Part shown: positions 32,916 to 44,386 of the stretch, piece after piece
Numbering within the stretch: the stretch's first letter is position 1
Layout: the number at the start of each line of letters is the position of its first letter
From: Boesenbergia rotunda
Lineage: Eukaryota > Streptophyta > Magnoliopsida > Zingiberales > Zingiberaceae
Assembly: GCA_024364735.1 (NCBI GenBank)
Contig: JAGFNQ010005398.1
Coordinates: 235,946 to 299,945, forward strand
DNA: 64,000 nucleotides
Direction of reading: 5' to 3'
The notes under the pieces: model-generated
The model's input: the letters and a program-made list of their open reading frames with translations, nothing else
Database searches by the model: none
What the model was told of the DNA's origin: nothing
Program-made: the position numbers and the translations under genes

Positions 32916-32927
32916 GCTCTGATACCA
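32916..32927 (-). other. Primer-binding site of Copia-D (initiator tRNA-Met)
   Basis: TGGTATCAGAGC on the minus strand, one base from the LTR end; the standard plant Copia match to the 3' end of initiator tRNA-Met. Confidence 0.95.
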
Positions 32928-32928
32928 C

Positions 32929-35220
32929 TGTTGGGACCGGGTCCATGTCGACAAGGATACGAGTTCGTAAAATTCAAAATTTTTACGTGCAGCGGAAGAG
33001 TTTGCATAAAATAATTTCCTAAATTATTTTAACTTCGTATCTAGCATGCAACCTTACATTGTGTTGACATAATCATAAAATAAAACTTTGCGGAAAAGTA
33101 AACAAATTTACCAAGTACCTCTCGTAACTCGAAGTAAGGGACGAGATCCAACCGTAGCGTCCCTTGGAAGCTCCGCCTCTATTCGCGTCCACGCCGAGTT
33201 CTCTTCGGGATGACTTCGCAAAGTCACGAGTTTTGTGCCGACGAGAACTACTAGATTCTCGGAAGGCACAACTAGAAGAATAAAAGAAAATAACGGAAGA
33301 CTAACCAACGAAGTAACGGAATCGAATTCCGGGAAGAGAGGAGTCGCTATCCACTTCTTCTTCTTCGTGTTCGGGTTCTCCTTCTTCTTCAATGCTCACG
33401 GCAACTTCACCTTCTTGGATTTGGTTGGGCGCCGGCCCTAGAGGAGCTAGGGTGCGCCGGCCCTAAGGGAAGAAGAAGAGGAGGAGAGGAGAGATTAAGA
33501 GAGAGAGGGAGAGAGTAATTAATCTCTTGATTAATTGATTGGGAATAAGGGCTAGCCTTTGGTTCCTTTATATAGTAGCAACTCCTTTGCTAAGTCTCCC
33601 TCTAAACCGAATTAACGGAATTAACGGAATTAGTTATAAGAAATTTATCTTATAAATTTTCTTATTAATTATTCCGTTTAAACCGAGTCTTTATTATAAA
33701 CTAATTTATAATAAAACTAATTCTTCTTCTCTTTAAATTATGGAATAAATTTTTATAAGAAATTTATAAACTTTCTTATTATGGAAAAATCAATTCATAA
33801 TTGATTTTATAAAATTAAAATAAACAAATTCATGGATTATTTTAATCTTCCATAAAAGAATAAATTTCTATAAATTTTATTTATATAAATTTCTTTATAC
33901 AAATTTATTTATCCATAATTTATAAAATAAATCGCACTAGATTTATTTTATTAATTAAACCAAAATTAATTGGTTTTCTCCTCTTATTGTGGCCGGCCAC
34001 CAAAGGGGTTTTTACACCCTCTTTGGCCGGCCAAACCAACCCGAACCGCCGCGAATTAAACTCATTTAATTCGCCCAAAAAGCCTTCAAAAGACTTAGCC
34101 ATTTTTAGCTTCCATTGCGCCTCTGATTAACTCAGATTCGACTTATTTCTCTTGATCGGAAAATCTAATTTTCAACTCGTTTTAAATCCCTCGGATTACT
34201 CGTATTACGTGTGACTAAATAGGCTTTCGATTTATGTTGGCCGTCTATAATCAACAAATTATAGAACGATCATGAGTGGCACCTAGTAGTACATCATGAC
34301 CCCCAATTAATCGAAAGATCAACGGTTTGACCTCAGAAGAAATTATTCTGAAACCCTTCAGTAGCTCTAATGAATCGTGCCCCATTCCCTTCACCACCTT
34401 ATACCCACTTGGTTCAGGACACGGTCAATGGTGTCAGTCCCCACTAGGCTGACTACGTCACACCTAGCCCAAGTAGTGTCTTTCTCGTCCTTTGGATTTC
34501 TAATTACTCTCATGTATTTAAGAGACTCGCACTCTTAACATGATATGCTCTGGCCAGAGGCTTTGAGTAACAATCCGACGATAGGCCTGGGTATACATCT
34601 CCTCGCAAGGAGTGGTGAATCCTTTGTAGGCTGTTCAAACATCTTCGGGCACTTCGGCTTATACCCGATCATCCTGGGTCCACACCTCCTTGGAGATGCT
34701 TGCTTAAGATGTCAAAGTATAAGTCTCCATGACCAAGATGACTTGAACACCGCAAGTCAAAGGAACATCGCACTTAAGCCGCAGTAAGATCTTCATTGAC
34801 ATATCTACATGTAGATTCCCATATGAAGTCTTACAGCTAGTCACTCCAATGAACTAGTTCCCTTAACTAGCATCCATGTTTATCTCCGGACATCCCAATG
34901 TCACCAGCCAGTGAGAATCAGCTGAATAGAGAATAACCCATGCTAGTCTCAGCAGAATTGATAATGTCCGTATTTATCAATTCATCGACTAGGGATATTT
35001 CCAACAATTCACATTTGCACATTTAGAGATAATCACTAGTTGTGATCCCATCACAAATTCTCTTATGCTGTGAATTGTATGGCGGACATTCAGTATATGA
35101 GTTTAAGATCCCAATCAAATACAAACATGTATACTCAAATAGTGAATTATCATTTATTGAAAATAAATGTTTACAATCATAAGACGATTACCTTAGGACA
35201 CTTCTCTCATATCACTAACA
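32929..35220 (-). repeat. 5' LTR of Copia-D
   Basis: 2292 bases, near-identical to the 3' LTR. Carries the same GGCCGGCC inverted pair (33990-34036). Drives the polyprotein below it. Confidence 0.97.
33567..33576 (-). promoter_or_regulatory. TATA box of the Copia-D 5' LTR
   Basis: On the minus strand 'gctactatataaaggaacc'; the same sequence lies in the 3' LTR near 25733-25742. Transcription would start at about 33530-33540. Confidence 0.65.
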
Positions 35221-35528
35221 ACCCTATTGTAGGGTTCTTGGTGTTCTGCGAGCTACCTCAAGTTGCTAGCACAACTAAGGTAGTTCTCCCGAAGTTGAGA
35301 GATTGTGTCCGTGTGGATACGAATAGAGCACGGACACTTGAACGTGTAAGAGATCCAGCGCATCTTGGACGAGCGGGATAAGCAAAGGGCACGCTTCAAA
35401 GGTATACACTGTAGATAGATCTATTATATAGATGAACATTGTACGAGTTCTCTTTCGCATAGATCGCTCGAGGGTTCTTGTTTCCGCTGCATTTTTATGT
35501 TTTTGTGTCGGGAGAACCTAACATAACT

Positions 35529-35734
35529 GTGGTTGGTTTATTACATTTTGGTGTTAAGTTGGGGATAACTTAACATGGTGATTGACGGATTGAAAATTGG
35601 GAGGAAGCATAGGTTAAGGGGGAGGTTGCCTCTTGTTTGTTATGCTTTGTTTTTCAATTGCTATTGCTATTGTTATTACTATTTGTTATGTTTACCTAAC
35701 TTAACATATTGCCACACATCAAAAAGGGGGAGAT
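35529..35734 (+). other. Copia-C 3' end with polypurine tract
   Basis: Non-coding sequence resuming Copia-C after LTR-E. The tract aaaaagggggagat (35721-35734) abuts the 3' LTR; another purine run (ggttaagggggaggttg) lies at 35612. Confidence 0.8.
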
Positions 35735-36682
35735 TGTTGGGGTAATCGGCCGCCCTAAGATAATCTGGAGGATCATGGGGTTTTGATGTGTGCGGTCAAT
35801 ATGGTTAAGTTAGGATTTGCTGTTAGACTAATATGTGTACATGAGTGTGCAGGTGTATAGGTACACATGGACTTGGTTGATGTCTTCAGGTGAAGGATGA
35901 CATGGAGGCAAGCTAGGTAGCAGGGACGATGAGTCGAGGGACGTGGACTTTGAGGCGTACGTGAAGGGTGGCATGGAGGCAAACTAGAGGTTTGCGTGCG
36001 CATCCGAGGGACGAGGGCCGAAGATGAAGAGGGTGTGAAGGCAACAGTCGAGGCTGCTAAAGAAGAGTCAACCGGGTAGTGAGGGTCTGAGTATGGGTGA
36101 TTGTACTCAGGGGCTAAGCTGGGAGGGTTCGAGTGCGAGAGACATGTACTCAGGAGTGAAACCCTAGGCTTAGGTTCGGACCAGTCGACTGGCTAGGGGC
36201 AGTCGACTGGTGCCAACTGGAACAGCTGGCTAGTATTCGAACGTTGTACTGTAACGGTCGAATCTGAGTGGGACCAGTCGACTGCTCCAGGGGCAGTCAA
36301 CCGGTAGCAGCTGGTTTAGACTCAAGCTCTATTTAAAGGAGCTCGTTTCCTACTATCTTGCTTGACGAATCTTGTCTTGGTTAAAGACAAGATAGTAATC
36401 ATTGTGCTCAGGGATTGTCAAAGCGATTGTGGCGAGGTTTCTCCACCCACAAGGAGCGACAAGAGATAGTCGGAGGTTATCCGGGGAGTGATCCACCGAC
36501 GGATTCTTGGATTAGTCACCCATCCGGGGTGGATGCCAAGTAAAATCGGTTTATTAGCATTGTTTATTGTTGTTAGTTTTTATTCTGTTTGTATTTTCAC
36601 TGCGCAACTAACAACGTAGGTGAAAAGAATCGAAGAAACGCTATTCACCCCCCCCCTCTAGCGTGTCGGAATCGATCGTACA
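35735..36682 (+). repeat. 3' LTR of Copia-C
   Basis: 948 bases, aligns with the 5' LTR. AGTCGACT words at 36180-36210 and 36270-36305, one of them decayed (cagtcaaccgg), lie just upstream of the TATA-like 'gctctatttaaagg'. Confidence 0.9.
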
Positions 36683-36687
36683 ATTTC

Positions 36688-36752
36688 TTCACCACAACAC
36701 TAGTCTAATCAGTCAGACACACTTCCATTGATCAGACTTAAAGGGAGGGACT
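36688..36752 (+). other. Tat element 3' internal end with polypurine tract
   Basis: Resumes the Tat element after Copia-C. The run cttaaagggagggacttg ends next to the 3' LTR and is the likely plus-strand primer. Confidence 0.7.
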
Positions 36753-37934
36753 TGTGATGGGGTTGAGTACCCTGCGACTAACATATCGATTGAAGATGTT
36801 GTATGACAAGATCTATCGAGTTGGAAAGATTTTCTTTCCGTGACGCCCGAGACCTTCCCGAGAAGGGGAATCCCTAGACCAACTCAAGTACACATAACCC
36901 TGAAGATTTCTCCGAAAAGACACATATCCGAGATCACCTTGGGAGGCAGGTCCTCGAGATCACCTCAGGAGGGAGAACGTCCGAGACCCCCGGGTCAAAC
37001 GACCCCGAGGTCACCTCGGGGTAGCGGAGCCTAAGGAATACTCAACCTCAAGTAGCAGTCCGTTTTCTTTGGATCGATGGATCATCATCATCCATTATTA
37101 CAGAATAATCATGACCTGTGATCGGCCATCAATGCCTTAACCCTCACAACAACCCAGATTTAATGGCCGCAATGACCGTTACCAGGATGATCCAGTAACC
37201 GATAATCAAGGGGGCATGGTGAAGATCGTGGAGACTCGTGGACGACCGCCCACAAGTATAAAAGGTACTCTAACCCCTCCGGTAAAGGGTTACGCATTCT
37301 CTACTACACGCATATCTTCTTGCCTTCTTTTCATCTCCTTGATAGCGACACTGACTTGAGAGTTAGAATGGGCTCCGCAGGACAACCTCCAGTGTGTTCT
37401 CCTAATGCTCGTGTTAATCTCGCAGGGGGTGAGTGTAACAACCCGACCCGTCAACCGGACCCCTTGGCCCCTTGGGCGGCCAAATTCCATGTTTGGTGGC
37501 CCAACAACCTGGCCCCTTTGGTCGTCGACCGTCGTTACTCACAAGAACTTCCCACCCCTGGCCAGTGGATTTTTGCCTTCACCATATTCGAACCCTAGAC
37601 CTCCTGGACAAGTACTAAAGTTCCTTGAATCTGGTAGCCAAGTGAGCGCGCCTTTTTATGTAGCGACATGACCCTCTAGCTCCATCAGGCGGCTCTCTAG
37701 GTCGTGCCCTACGGTCTTCCCACTCCTAGCAGTGGGTTTTTGCCTTCCCCAGATTCGAACCCTAGATCTCCAGGACAAGTACTAAAGTTCCTTGAATCTG
37801 GTAGCCAAGTGAGCCGCGCCTGATGGGGCTAGAGGGGTCGTGTCGCTACAGAGAGTTCCTCCTCTAGCGTCAGTGTCCGCGTGGAATGAACCCTGGTGAC
37901 TAGCCATCGACGTCGATTCCTTCCGGAACACAGT
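36753..37934 (+). repeat. 3' LTR of the Tat element, with a 417-base insertion
   Basis: Homologous to 2409-3166; starts TGTGATGGGGTTGAG and ends ...CGGAACACAGT. The insertion at 37434-37850 splits 'gggggtgag' from 'ttcctcctctagcgtc', which are joined in the 5' LTR. TATA box at 37257-37263. Confidence 0.82.
37434..37850 (-). mobile_element. Short composite element with tRNA-like modules, TSD GTGAG/GAGAG
   Basis: Absent from the same position in the 5' LTR, so a true insertion. Starts TGTAACAACCCG and ends GTGTCGCTACA. Two copies of an ~100-base module (37540-37655 and 37725-37820) carry, on the minus strand, a box-B-like GGTTCGAATCT and a box-A-like CGGCTCACTTGG ~50 bases upstream, as in tRNA-derived SINEs. 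In addition 37659-37695 and 37811-37850 form ~37-base inverted ends (TGTAGCGACATGACC...). It may be a TRIM, a SINE dimer, or a mobile element within another. Confidence 0.6.
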
Positions 37935-40385
37935 ACTCAATTTAAATTTAAAGATAAAATTTGACGCATCTCACAAAATAGATAAGGTTTTCTGTTTTGT
38001 CACTTAGAAATGGGTGAGATGTTTAGGACCTAAAAATATTAGTCTAACCCAACCAATTTCACACATCTAATCAATTTTACTTTTAATTTACTGAATCAAA
38101 TTTAAAATTTTATCTTATTTAAAATTCTAAACATTCTATAATTAACTTAATTTAATTTTTCAAAAATCAAAATTTTAATTTAAACTATTTTTTTAACTTA
38201 ACTTTATTTTTCAAAATTAAACTTAAACTTTTCAAAATTCAAAATGTAATTTCAAAATTTAAAACTTAATTCCTAAATTTAAAGCTTAATTTCAAAATTT
38301 AAGACATAATATCTAAATCTAAACTAAATTTAATCTTACTTTTATTTTTCAAGATTTAAATAATTTTAGTTTTTTTAACTTAATAAAATTTTCAAACTTA
38401 GCTTAATAATTTTTTTTTACTTAACAAAATTTTCTAACTTAACTTAATTAAGTTTTTTAAACCTAAATTTTTTTTCAAACTTAACATAATTTTTAAAAAT
38501 TTAAATTTAATTCAAACTTAACTAAATGTCAAATTTAAACTTAATTTCAAAATTTAAACTTCATTTTTTAAAAAATTAAAATTTAATTTTTTTAAAATTC
38601 AAATATAACTTAATTTTTCAAAAAAAAATTCAACTTTAAGTTTTCCAAAATCAAACTTAACTTAATTTTCAAAATTTAATTTTTAAATTAATATTTAAAA
38701 TCTCTAGTTCAAATTCAACTTTTTAAATTTCAAACATGATGTTTTCAAATTTCATACTCAATTTGATTTTTCAAATTTCAAATATAATTTATTTTCAAAC
38801 TAAGTTTGATTCTTAAATTATTTTTGTTATTTATTACTTAAATGCTTAGAAATGACCTCGGATCAGCGCCTGAAGTTTGTTCTTCAAATTTATTAGAAAA
38901 GGATATTATTTTTCTTTATATTTTTTTTAGCTATCACTTTTAGTAAGTTTTTAAATCTACTCTCTTTTACTTAAAATTTTACAAGAGTCTATCTTGTCTT
39001 CAATTAGATTTTAAAATATGCTTTTTTGTAAATCTACTCTCTTTTAAAGTCTTGACCAGTCCTTCAAAACTCTTTGAAATTGCATATTTTTCAAAACTTT
39101 AGGGGAGAGAATAAATAAGACAAGTTTTTCAAAACTTTCAAAACTTAAACTCCTTCTTAGCAAATTCAAAATGTATTTTTTTTATCAAAAGGAGAATAAT
39201 ACATTAAGGAGGAGCAATGATTAAAAACAAAAAGTAAATTCAATTTTCTTTGATACTACTTAGAATTTAAGTTAACAAATGTTTTCAAAAGTCTTTTCTT
39301 AGAAAACTTTTCAAAAATCTCTCTTAGGATTTTTTTTTTGCTATTTTGAAACAGTAATTTGTTTATTCAAAAAATTTATCCTTTGCTTATGAAATCTTAT
39401 ATTTTGGATTATTGTTTTGAAAATTGCATGTTTAGATTCAAATGATGCTTGAACCAAATGGGTGAATTAAATTAGTTCTAGATTTTTCAGTTTATTCCTA
39501 TTATTTATTGTTTATTAATAATCTAACTGACCCAAAAAATTTTTCTAACCTCACTTAGAACTTCTTACTTGCCTCATTGATTTTTTTTTTTTGCATTATT
39601 TACTTATCATTTTTTTGTGTTAAGTTAATATATATATATATATATATATATATTTAGAATTTACTTACACTTTCATAGACTTCATGGGTTCTAATACCTG
39701 AATTTTTCTTTTTTTAATTTTTTTCTTTTTCTTCTCCTTAACCAATTTTTTTTGTTTGATACATAGCAAAGGGGAGAGTTGGTAAAAGTTAAAAAGTTAG
39801 ATATTTTTTCTAAATTTTTTTTCTTTTACTAAGTAGCAAAAGAATTCATTTAAGGGACTTTTTCAAACATTTACTTAGTACTTTATTTTTCATGTTTTTC
39901 AAAACTTACTTAATACTTTGCTTTTTCAAAACTCTTTTTTTCAAAAGGAAAAAGGGTAAAGTTAAATTTTTCTTTCAATTTTACTTAAGAGTTTTTTTTA
40001 AAGCTTATACTTAGAATTTTTCAAAAATTTCTTGTTATCGAAAAAAAATCTTTCAGATTGAAGAATGCACGTTTTGTAAAAGCTTCAAGTGGAGAATTTC
40101 ATATAAAGGGACAACTTCATGCATTCATTCAACTTTACAAGTATTTTTTTTAAATTGAACCCAAATTGCAAATGATTCAAAACCTAATATATCAAGGAGG
40201 AGATTACTTATCAAGGGGGAGATTTACAAGTCCATCTTTTGCAAATATTTCTAGCTTTGAAAAAGTTACTTTTACCTTGAAAACATATTGAACTCTGTTT
40301 CTTTAAATGCTTTTGCTACTTGCTTAAAGTATCTGTTTTAACTTAACATTTGAACTGGGTTACCATAAATAAAAAAGGGGGAGAT
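37935..40385 (+). other. Copia-A 3' non-coding region, A/T-rich
   Basis: No genes. 38050-38800 is built of words like ttcaaaatttaaactt. Several polypurine runs (39766 caaaggggagag, 40194 caaggaggaga, 40211 tcaagggggagat) precede the true tract aaaaaagggggagat at 40371-40385. The first part matches Copia-B 51790-51670 on the minus strand. Confidence 0.75.
39627..39653. repeat. TA dinucleotide run
   Basis: About twelve TA units in the A/T-rich Copia-A region. Confidence 0.9.
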
Positions 40386-41214
40386 TGTTGGTGCCGGAAG
40401 CACTAGATCAAACCTGGTTTTGATAATGGCAAAGGGTTCAAAGTTAAGTAGTTTTTGTGATATAACATGTTAGACTAAGTGTGCAGAAAGTCCTAGTTTG
40501 TCTAGACACAAAGTCTTAACCTACAGGATTGAGCACGAAGTCCTGATCGAGGATTGGACACGAAATCCTAGTTGAGGACTAGGCACATAGTCCTAGTCTA
40601 GGGATAGGCACTGAAGACCTGATCAGGGGTCGGGCATCAAAGACTTGATTCAGAAGATCGGGCAGAAGTCTAAGCGAGCAAGGACAACGGATAGAAGTAG
40701 GGACGGGTCGACATACAAACGTCTCGAGATCTGGAAGCTTCGGAGGTCGAGTAAAAGTCCAATAGGAGGTGTCGATTGGCAAATGGTAACTTCTCCAAAG
40801 TGGAGTAGGTAAGGATGCTTTCCCCGAAGAGGGAACAGTAGGCGTCGGTCCGACCTAAGATTTCATTTTAAAATTCAAATTTAGGATCAGACAGCTTCGG
40901 CTGTTGAACATGCATTTCATTTTATATATTTTACATGTTATTTGTATTTCGGACTAACCCTGTGTTGCAACTGAAGATATTAGACATCAGCAGCTTCCGG
41001 GGAGCCCAAGAGGTCTCAGGCACCGAAGAGGATAGGTGCCCAAGAGGTCTCGGGTGCCCGAGTACATAGGCGCCCGAGAGGTCTCAGGTGCCCCAGAGCG
41101 AATAACTCAGCCGGGCAAGGCTGAGTTGGCAGCTACTGATTGTACGCACATTGTCATCAACACAGGCACCACAGAGCACCTAGGCACCCGAGAAGGATAA
41201 AATTTGGCTTCGAC

Positions 41215-44200
41215 TGTTAAATACGACACTTTACCCTGGTCTAGAAAAGTTTTCGTAAATTATTTTAGGGTTCAATCCTTTGGACGAAGTTTAAAGTGGT
41301 GTAAATGGATTAAAATATGAAATTTCAAGGGGAAACGATAGCAAAAACTCAAAGTTAAGGATGAAATTGTAATTAATAAAACTCCTTGGGCTTAATTACA
41401 AATGTAGCCTCACTTATAAACCTCTTTTCCTTTCTCCTTCACCCGCAATGAAGTTTTCAGCCAAAATCCTCTTCTCCACCGACTCCTCCACCCCACCTCT
41501 CGATCCATTATCCTTCCGTCAACGCAATCGCCCATAGCCACTTCATCTCCTCCATGTGATCCACAACATATTTCCGGCAACCATCCCCACCTCTCCTCAG
41601 CCGATCAAGGGAGAGTGAGAGCTAATCCCACTACGAGATTGCCAGTGTGCCCTTGGTCCCCCTTGTGATCGACCATCGCAGGTCCAGCCAAATCCAGCGT
41701 CTCTTCCCTCTTATCTTCAGCAAGGGAGGGGATCTGAGCTGAGGATTGAAGAGGGCTCATTGGAGAAGGGGTACACCTCGAAATTCTTTGGAGCTTGCTA
41801 TTTTTTGCCAAACTTAAGCAAAGGGTTTTCGACGATCATTGATTTGGTGCATCTGAGGTATGGATGTAATCAATTTGCATTTGATTGTTCTGTCTTGTTC
41901 TTGGAGTAGATGAGGTAGTTGGTTACGGATCGTTGTGTTTTTGTTCATGCCCGATTGGGATTTCGTTTTCTTCTTGCTGTGTGATCAGAGTGTGGGTTTG
42001 TATGTTGGAGCAGGTTGTTCATGTAGTTAATGAAGCTTGGCGTGGGTTGCTAAAGATTGGTGTGAGTGTTTGTCCTATTCATGCCATAAGATATTGTGTT
42101 GGTTTTGAATCTGAGTTCTTTGATTAGACAATAATGTAGTTGATACTGGTTATTGGTTTGGGCAAATTTATAGTTATGAACTTGTTCTATTTAGATTTGA
42201 TGATTTGCTTGATTAAATAAGTAGTAGGTTATGCCGATTTGATGTCGTGAGGTGTTGGATGTGGGTGTGTTCGTGTTCTTGCTCTTGGAGTAGCAAATTT
42301 TTGTGTGATGATATGGAATTGGGTCCTTTGAAATTAGTTTTTGTAGAGCTGTAGTGATGGATTCTGTGCTTCTCTACTGTGAGCATCTTTTTGGATGATA
42401 TGTTATTGTTAGAGCAAGATTAGATTGGGTTTTTGGTGATTGTGTATCTGTGGTGTTCGGATCTTATCATTACTGTGAGTTTTGGAAAATATTTGATCTG
42501 TTTTTATGGAGTTGGCAGTAACATTATAATGGGTTAGTTTAATTTGAGGTGATCATTGGGGTTAAACCTAAACCTGAACCTAAATCCAATATAGCAAGGG
42601 TTAACCATTTAAGTAAAGGTAATTAAATAAAATACGAGAGTTAAGATAATCCTAATGTGGTTTAGGGACTTGTTACCAAGTTACTATTCTTTGTAATAAT
42701 GATTTAAATATGTCCTTTGATACAGGGCATGGATTGGACTATTTTCGCGGAGTATTGGACGGGAGGTTCTCTTCGTAAACGAACTCCACATTATCTTTAT
42801 GCATGACTATTTGTTGTTTATGCAGTAGGCTGATATTTACCTTTATCTGCTATCGTTTTGTTATGCTGCTTGATACTTATTGCTTGATCTTTGAGATGAT
42901 CAAATTCCTGTCTATATAGTCTCCATATTTGGTATCTGACTCTGTATAACATTCATGTATGCATGTGTATGTAGATATAGTGGCATGTCACTTGATATCT
43001 GCATTGATTGATTCTGTTATTACTTGCATGTGCACCTAGATGCATGATGGTTAGGTTATTATACCTGCGATCTACCTGTGCATGTTAGGTTGAGTTATGT
43101 ATGATGACCTGGTAGGGGTTGCATGTGTTTGAGTCATGCACCATACCTGCACTGTTGCATGTCGACGATCAGCGACTCCCTTGTAGTTGAGCCTATTATC
43201 TTCCGACACATGATATGCACACACAACCACTCATGGGTTAGTGGATACCGTTGGGTGTGTGCATTTGCTCTGTACTACTCCGCTCGACAACTCATGGGTA
43301 GTGGTTTCGGAGCGTGGTAGCAGGCAGTGATCCCTTCTCTTCCCATAGACCAGAGGAGATGAGAGCGATGCTCCCTCATATATACATGGGGTAGGGGGGT
43401 TGTCCCCTGCCAGCATCCTATCCACTCGGTCACTCAGGAGCAGTGATGGCAGAGTGCGTACAGTGTCACAACCCTACCCACTCGACCGACACATTATCGC
43501 ATGTCTCGGTGGCTTGACTGACGTCAGGGGTGACCATGTCATTGCATCATGTGCATATGATGCATTGTGCATTTTAATTGTGATTGTTGCATTTATTTGT
43601 TGTACTTTTTGACATGCACGTACAGGATATACTTATGTGTGGTTTGATGACCCTGCACTTGCTCGTTGGTACGAGTCTTTTATAGTCTGGATAGACTGAT
43701 TTCTAGTATGTACAGTCAGTTGTTACTTTCAGTAATGCATATTCTGATATTTCTGTTGAGACTGTATCCTGTTGTTTCTGTATAGCTATTTCATCTATTT
43801 CTGTTGAGCCATGTATATCTTTCTATATACTCGCGGAGTCCACTTGGGTTCACCACCCGTCACAATGCTTTTTGTTTTCAGGTTGATAGCTCACCGGAGG
43901 AGCCCAGTTGCCGGTCCCGGGTCTCCACGACTCCTTTTGGATGGGTGCTTCTGCTGTGTATTGTTTCGTTTTATAGCTTAGTCTATCTTTTGTATTAATT
44001 ATGATACAATGGACTTGTATTTGATTTATTCATGCGACATTGTATTTTGAGACCTTTGTTGGACTTTTATGATGTGGTTTTGTTGCGCGGTTGCCCTTGG
44101 CGCAGCTCAGGTGAGTATTATGGATTTTAGTATTACAATATTTCCATTTTTTTCATATATTATATTTCTGTTTTGAGGCCTGAGGCCAAATAATAAACTA

Positions 44201-44294
44201 CGTGTGTTGTATGTATGTGTAAGTTGTCTGCCGGACAGGGGAGATGTCCGATTTTATATTGGATCAGCGGCTCCATTGGTCTTGGGGCGTGACA
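41215..44294 (+). mobile_element. Gypsy (chromovirus-like) solo LTR, TSD TCGAC/TCGTC
   Basis: Starts TGTTAAATACGACAC and ends GGGGCGTGACA, with tcgac at 41210-41214 and tcgtc at 44295-44299 (one mismatch). 3080 bases. TATA-like 'cttataaacctctt' at 41415 and a C/T-rich leader after it. The ends resemble Del/Tekay-type LTRs. No coding region. Confidence 0.72.
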
Positions 44295-44386
44295 TCGTCA
44301 ACAGATCACTACGTAGGCGATGCGCTGAGTTAGAGGCGCCCCTATTGGCATTCTGGGACCCGATTGCTTGTATATAAGGGGTTTTG

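Larger units (their letters stand above)
25097..35220 (-). mobile_element. Copia-D: complete Ty1/copia element, TSD ACCCT
   Basis: Minus-strand element of 10.1 kb: 5' LTR 32929-35220, primer site 32916-32927, leader, one polyprotein ORF 31219-27395, polypurine tract, 3' LTR 25097-27380. Target copies accct at 25092-25096 and 35221-35225. By eye the LTRs differ by about nine substitutions and six small indels over 2.29 kb, so the insertion is recent. It is the innermost element in the nest. Confidence 0.97.
23372..35523 (+). mobile_element. Solo LTR-E (Copia type), split by Copia-D, TSD TAACT
   Basis: Starts TGTTAGTAGGAGCCCTAGAG and ends GGGAGAACCTAACA, flanked by taact at 23367-23371 and 35524-35528. 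Without Copia-D it is about 2.02 kb. Its TATA box (25012-25018) follows a tandem array at 24335-24835. A minus-strand relative lies at 60641-61037. No coding sequence of its own, so a solo LTR. Its sequence breaks at 'ggccgaaaccct' and resumes with 'attgtagggttc' after Copia-D. Confidence 0.9.
15443..36682 (+). mobile_element. Copia-C: Sirevirus-like Copia element, pol-less, host to LTR-D and LTR-E
   Basis: LTRs at 15443-16419 and 35735-36682 start TGTTGGGG and end GATCGTACA, flanked by ATTTC at 15438-15442 and 36683-36687. Contents in order: primer site, long gag frame with two zinc knuckles (to 18079), a decayed gene with a plant transposon domain (21050-22379), five polypurine-tract-like runs (22853, 22898, 23323, 35617, 35721), and the 3' LTR. 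Protease, integrase and reverse transcriptase are absent, so it must have been mobilised in trans. Palindrome-rich U3 and serial polypurine tracts are Sirevirus traits. Confidence 0.87.
2409..37934 (+). mobile_element. Ty3/gypsy element of the Tat lineage, complete in outline but decayed
   Basis: Order on the plus strand: 5' LTR (2409-3166), primer site, gag remnant, RT, RNase H, second RNase H, integrase ending at 8343, a 67-base tandem array, an antisense ORF (14930 down to 9960), then polypurine tract and 3' LTR (36753-37934). The dual RNase H and the antisense extra ORF after pol are Tat features. The target site ACTCA is at 2404-2408 and 37935-37939. Three large insertions interrupt it (6526-8216, 10880-13381, 15443-36682) and one short one (37434-37850). 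LTR termini are not clean TG/CA in either copy, so ends are good to about 5 bases. Confidence 0.82.

Noticed and set aside
19995..34787. Short frames recurring at 19995, 26705 and 34545
   Set aside because: They are the same non-coding stretch of the Copia-D-family LTR in three copies.
38050..38800. A/T-rich stretch as centromeric satellite or matrix attachment region
   Set aside because: No fixed period; it is the 3' non-coding part of Copia-A with a counterpart in Copia-B.
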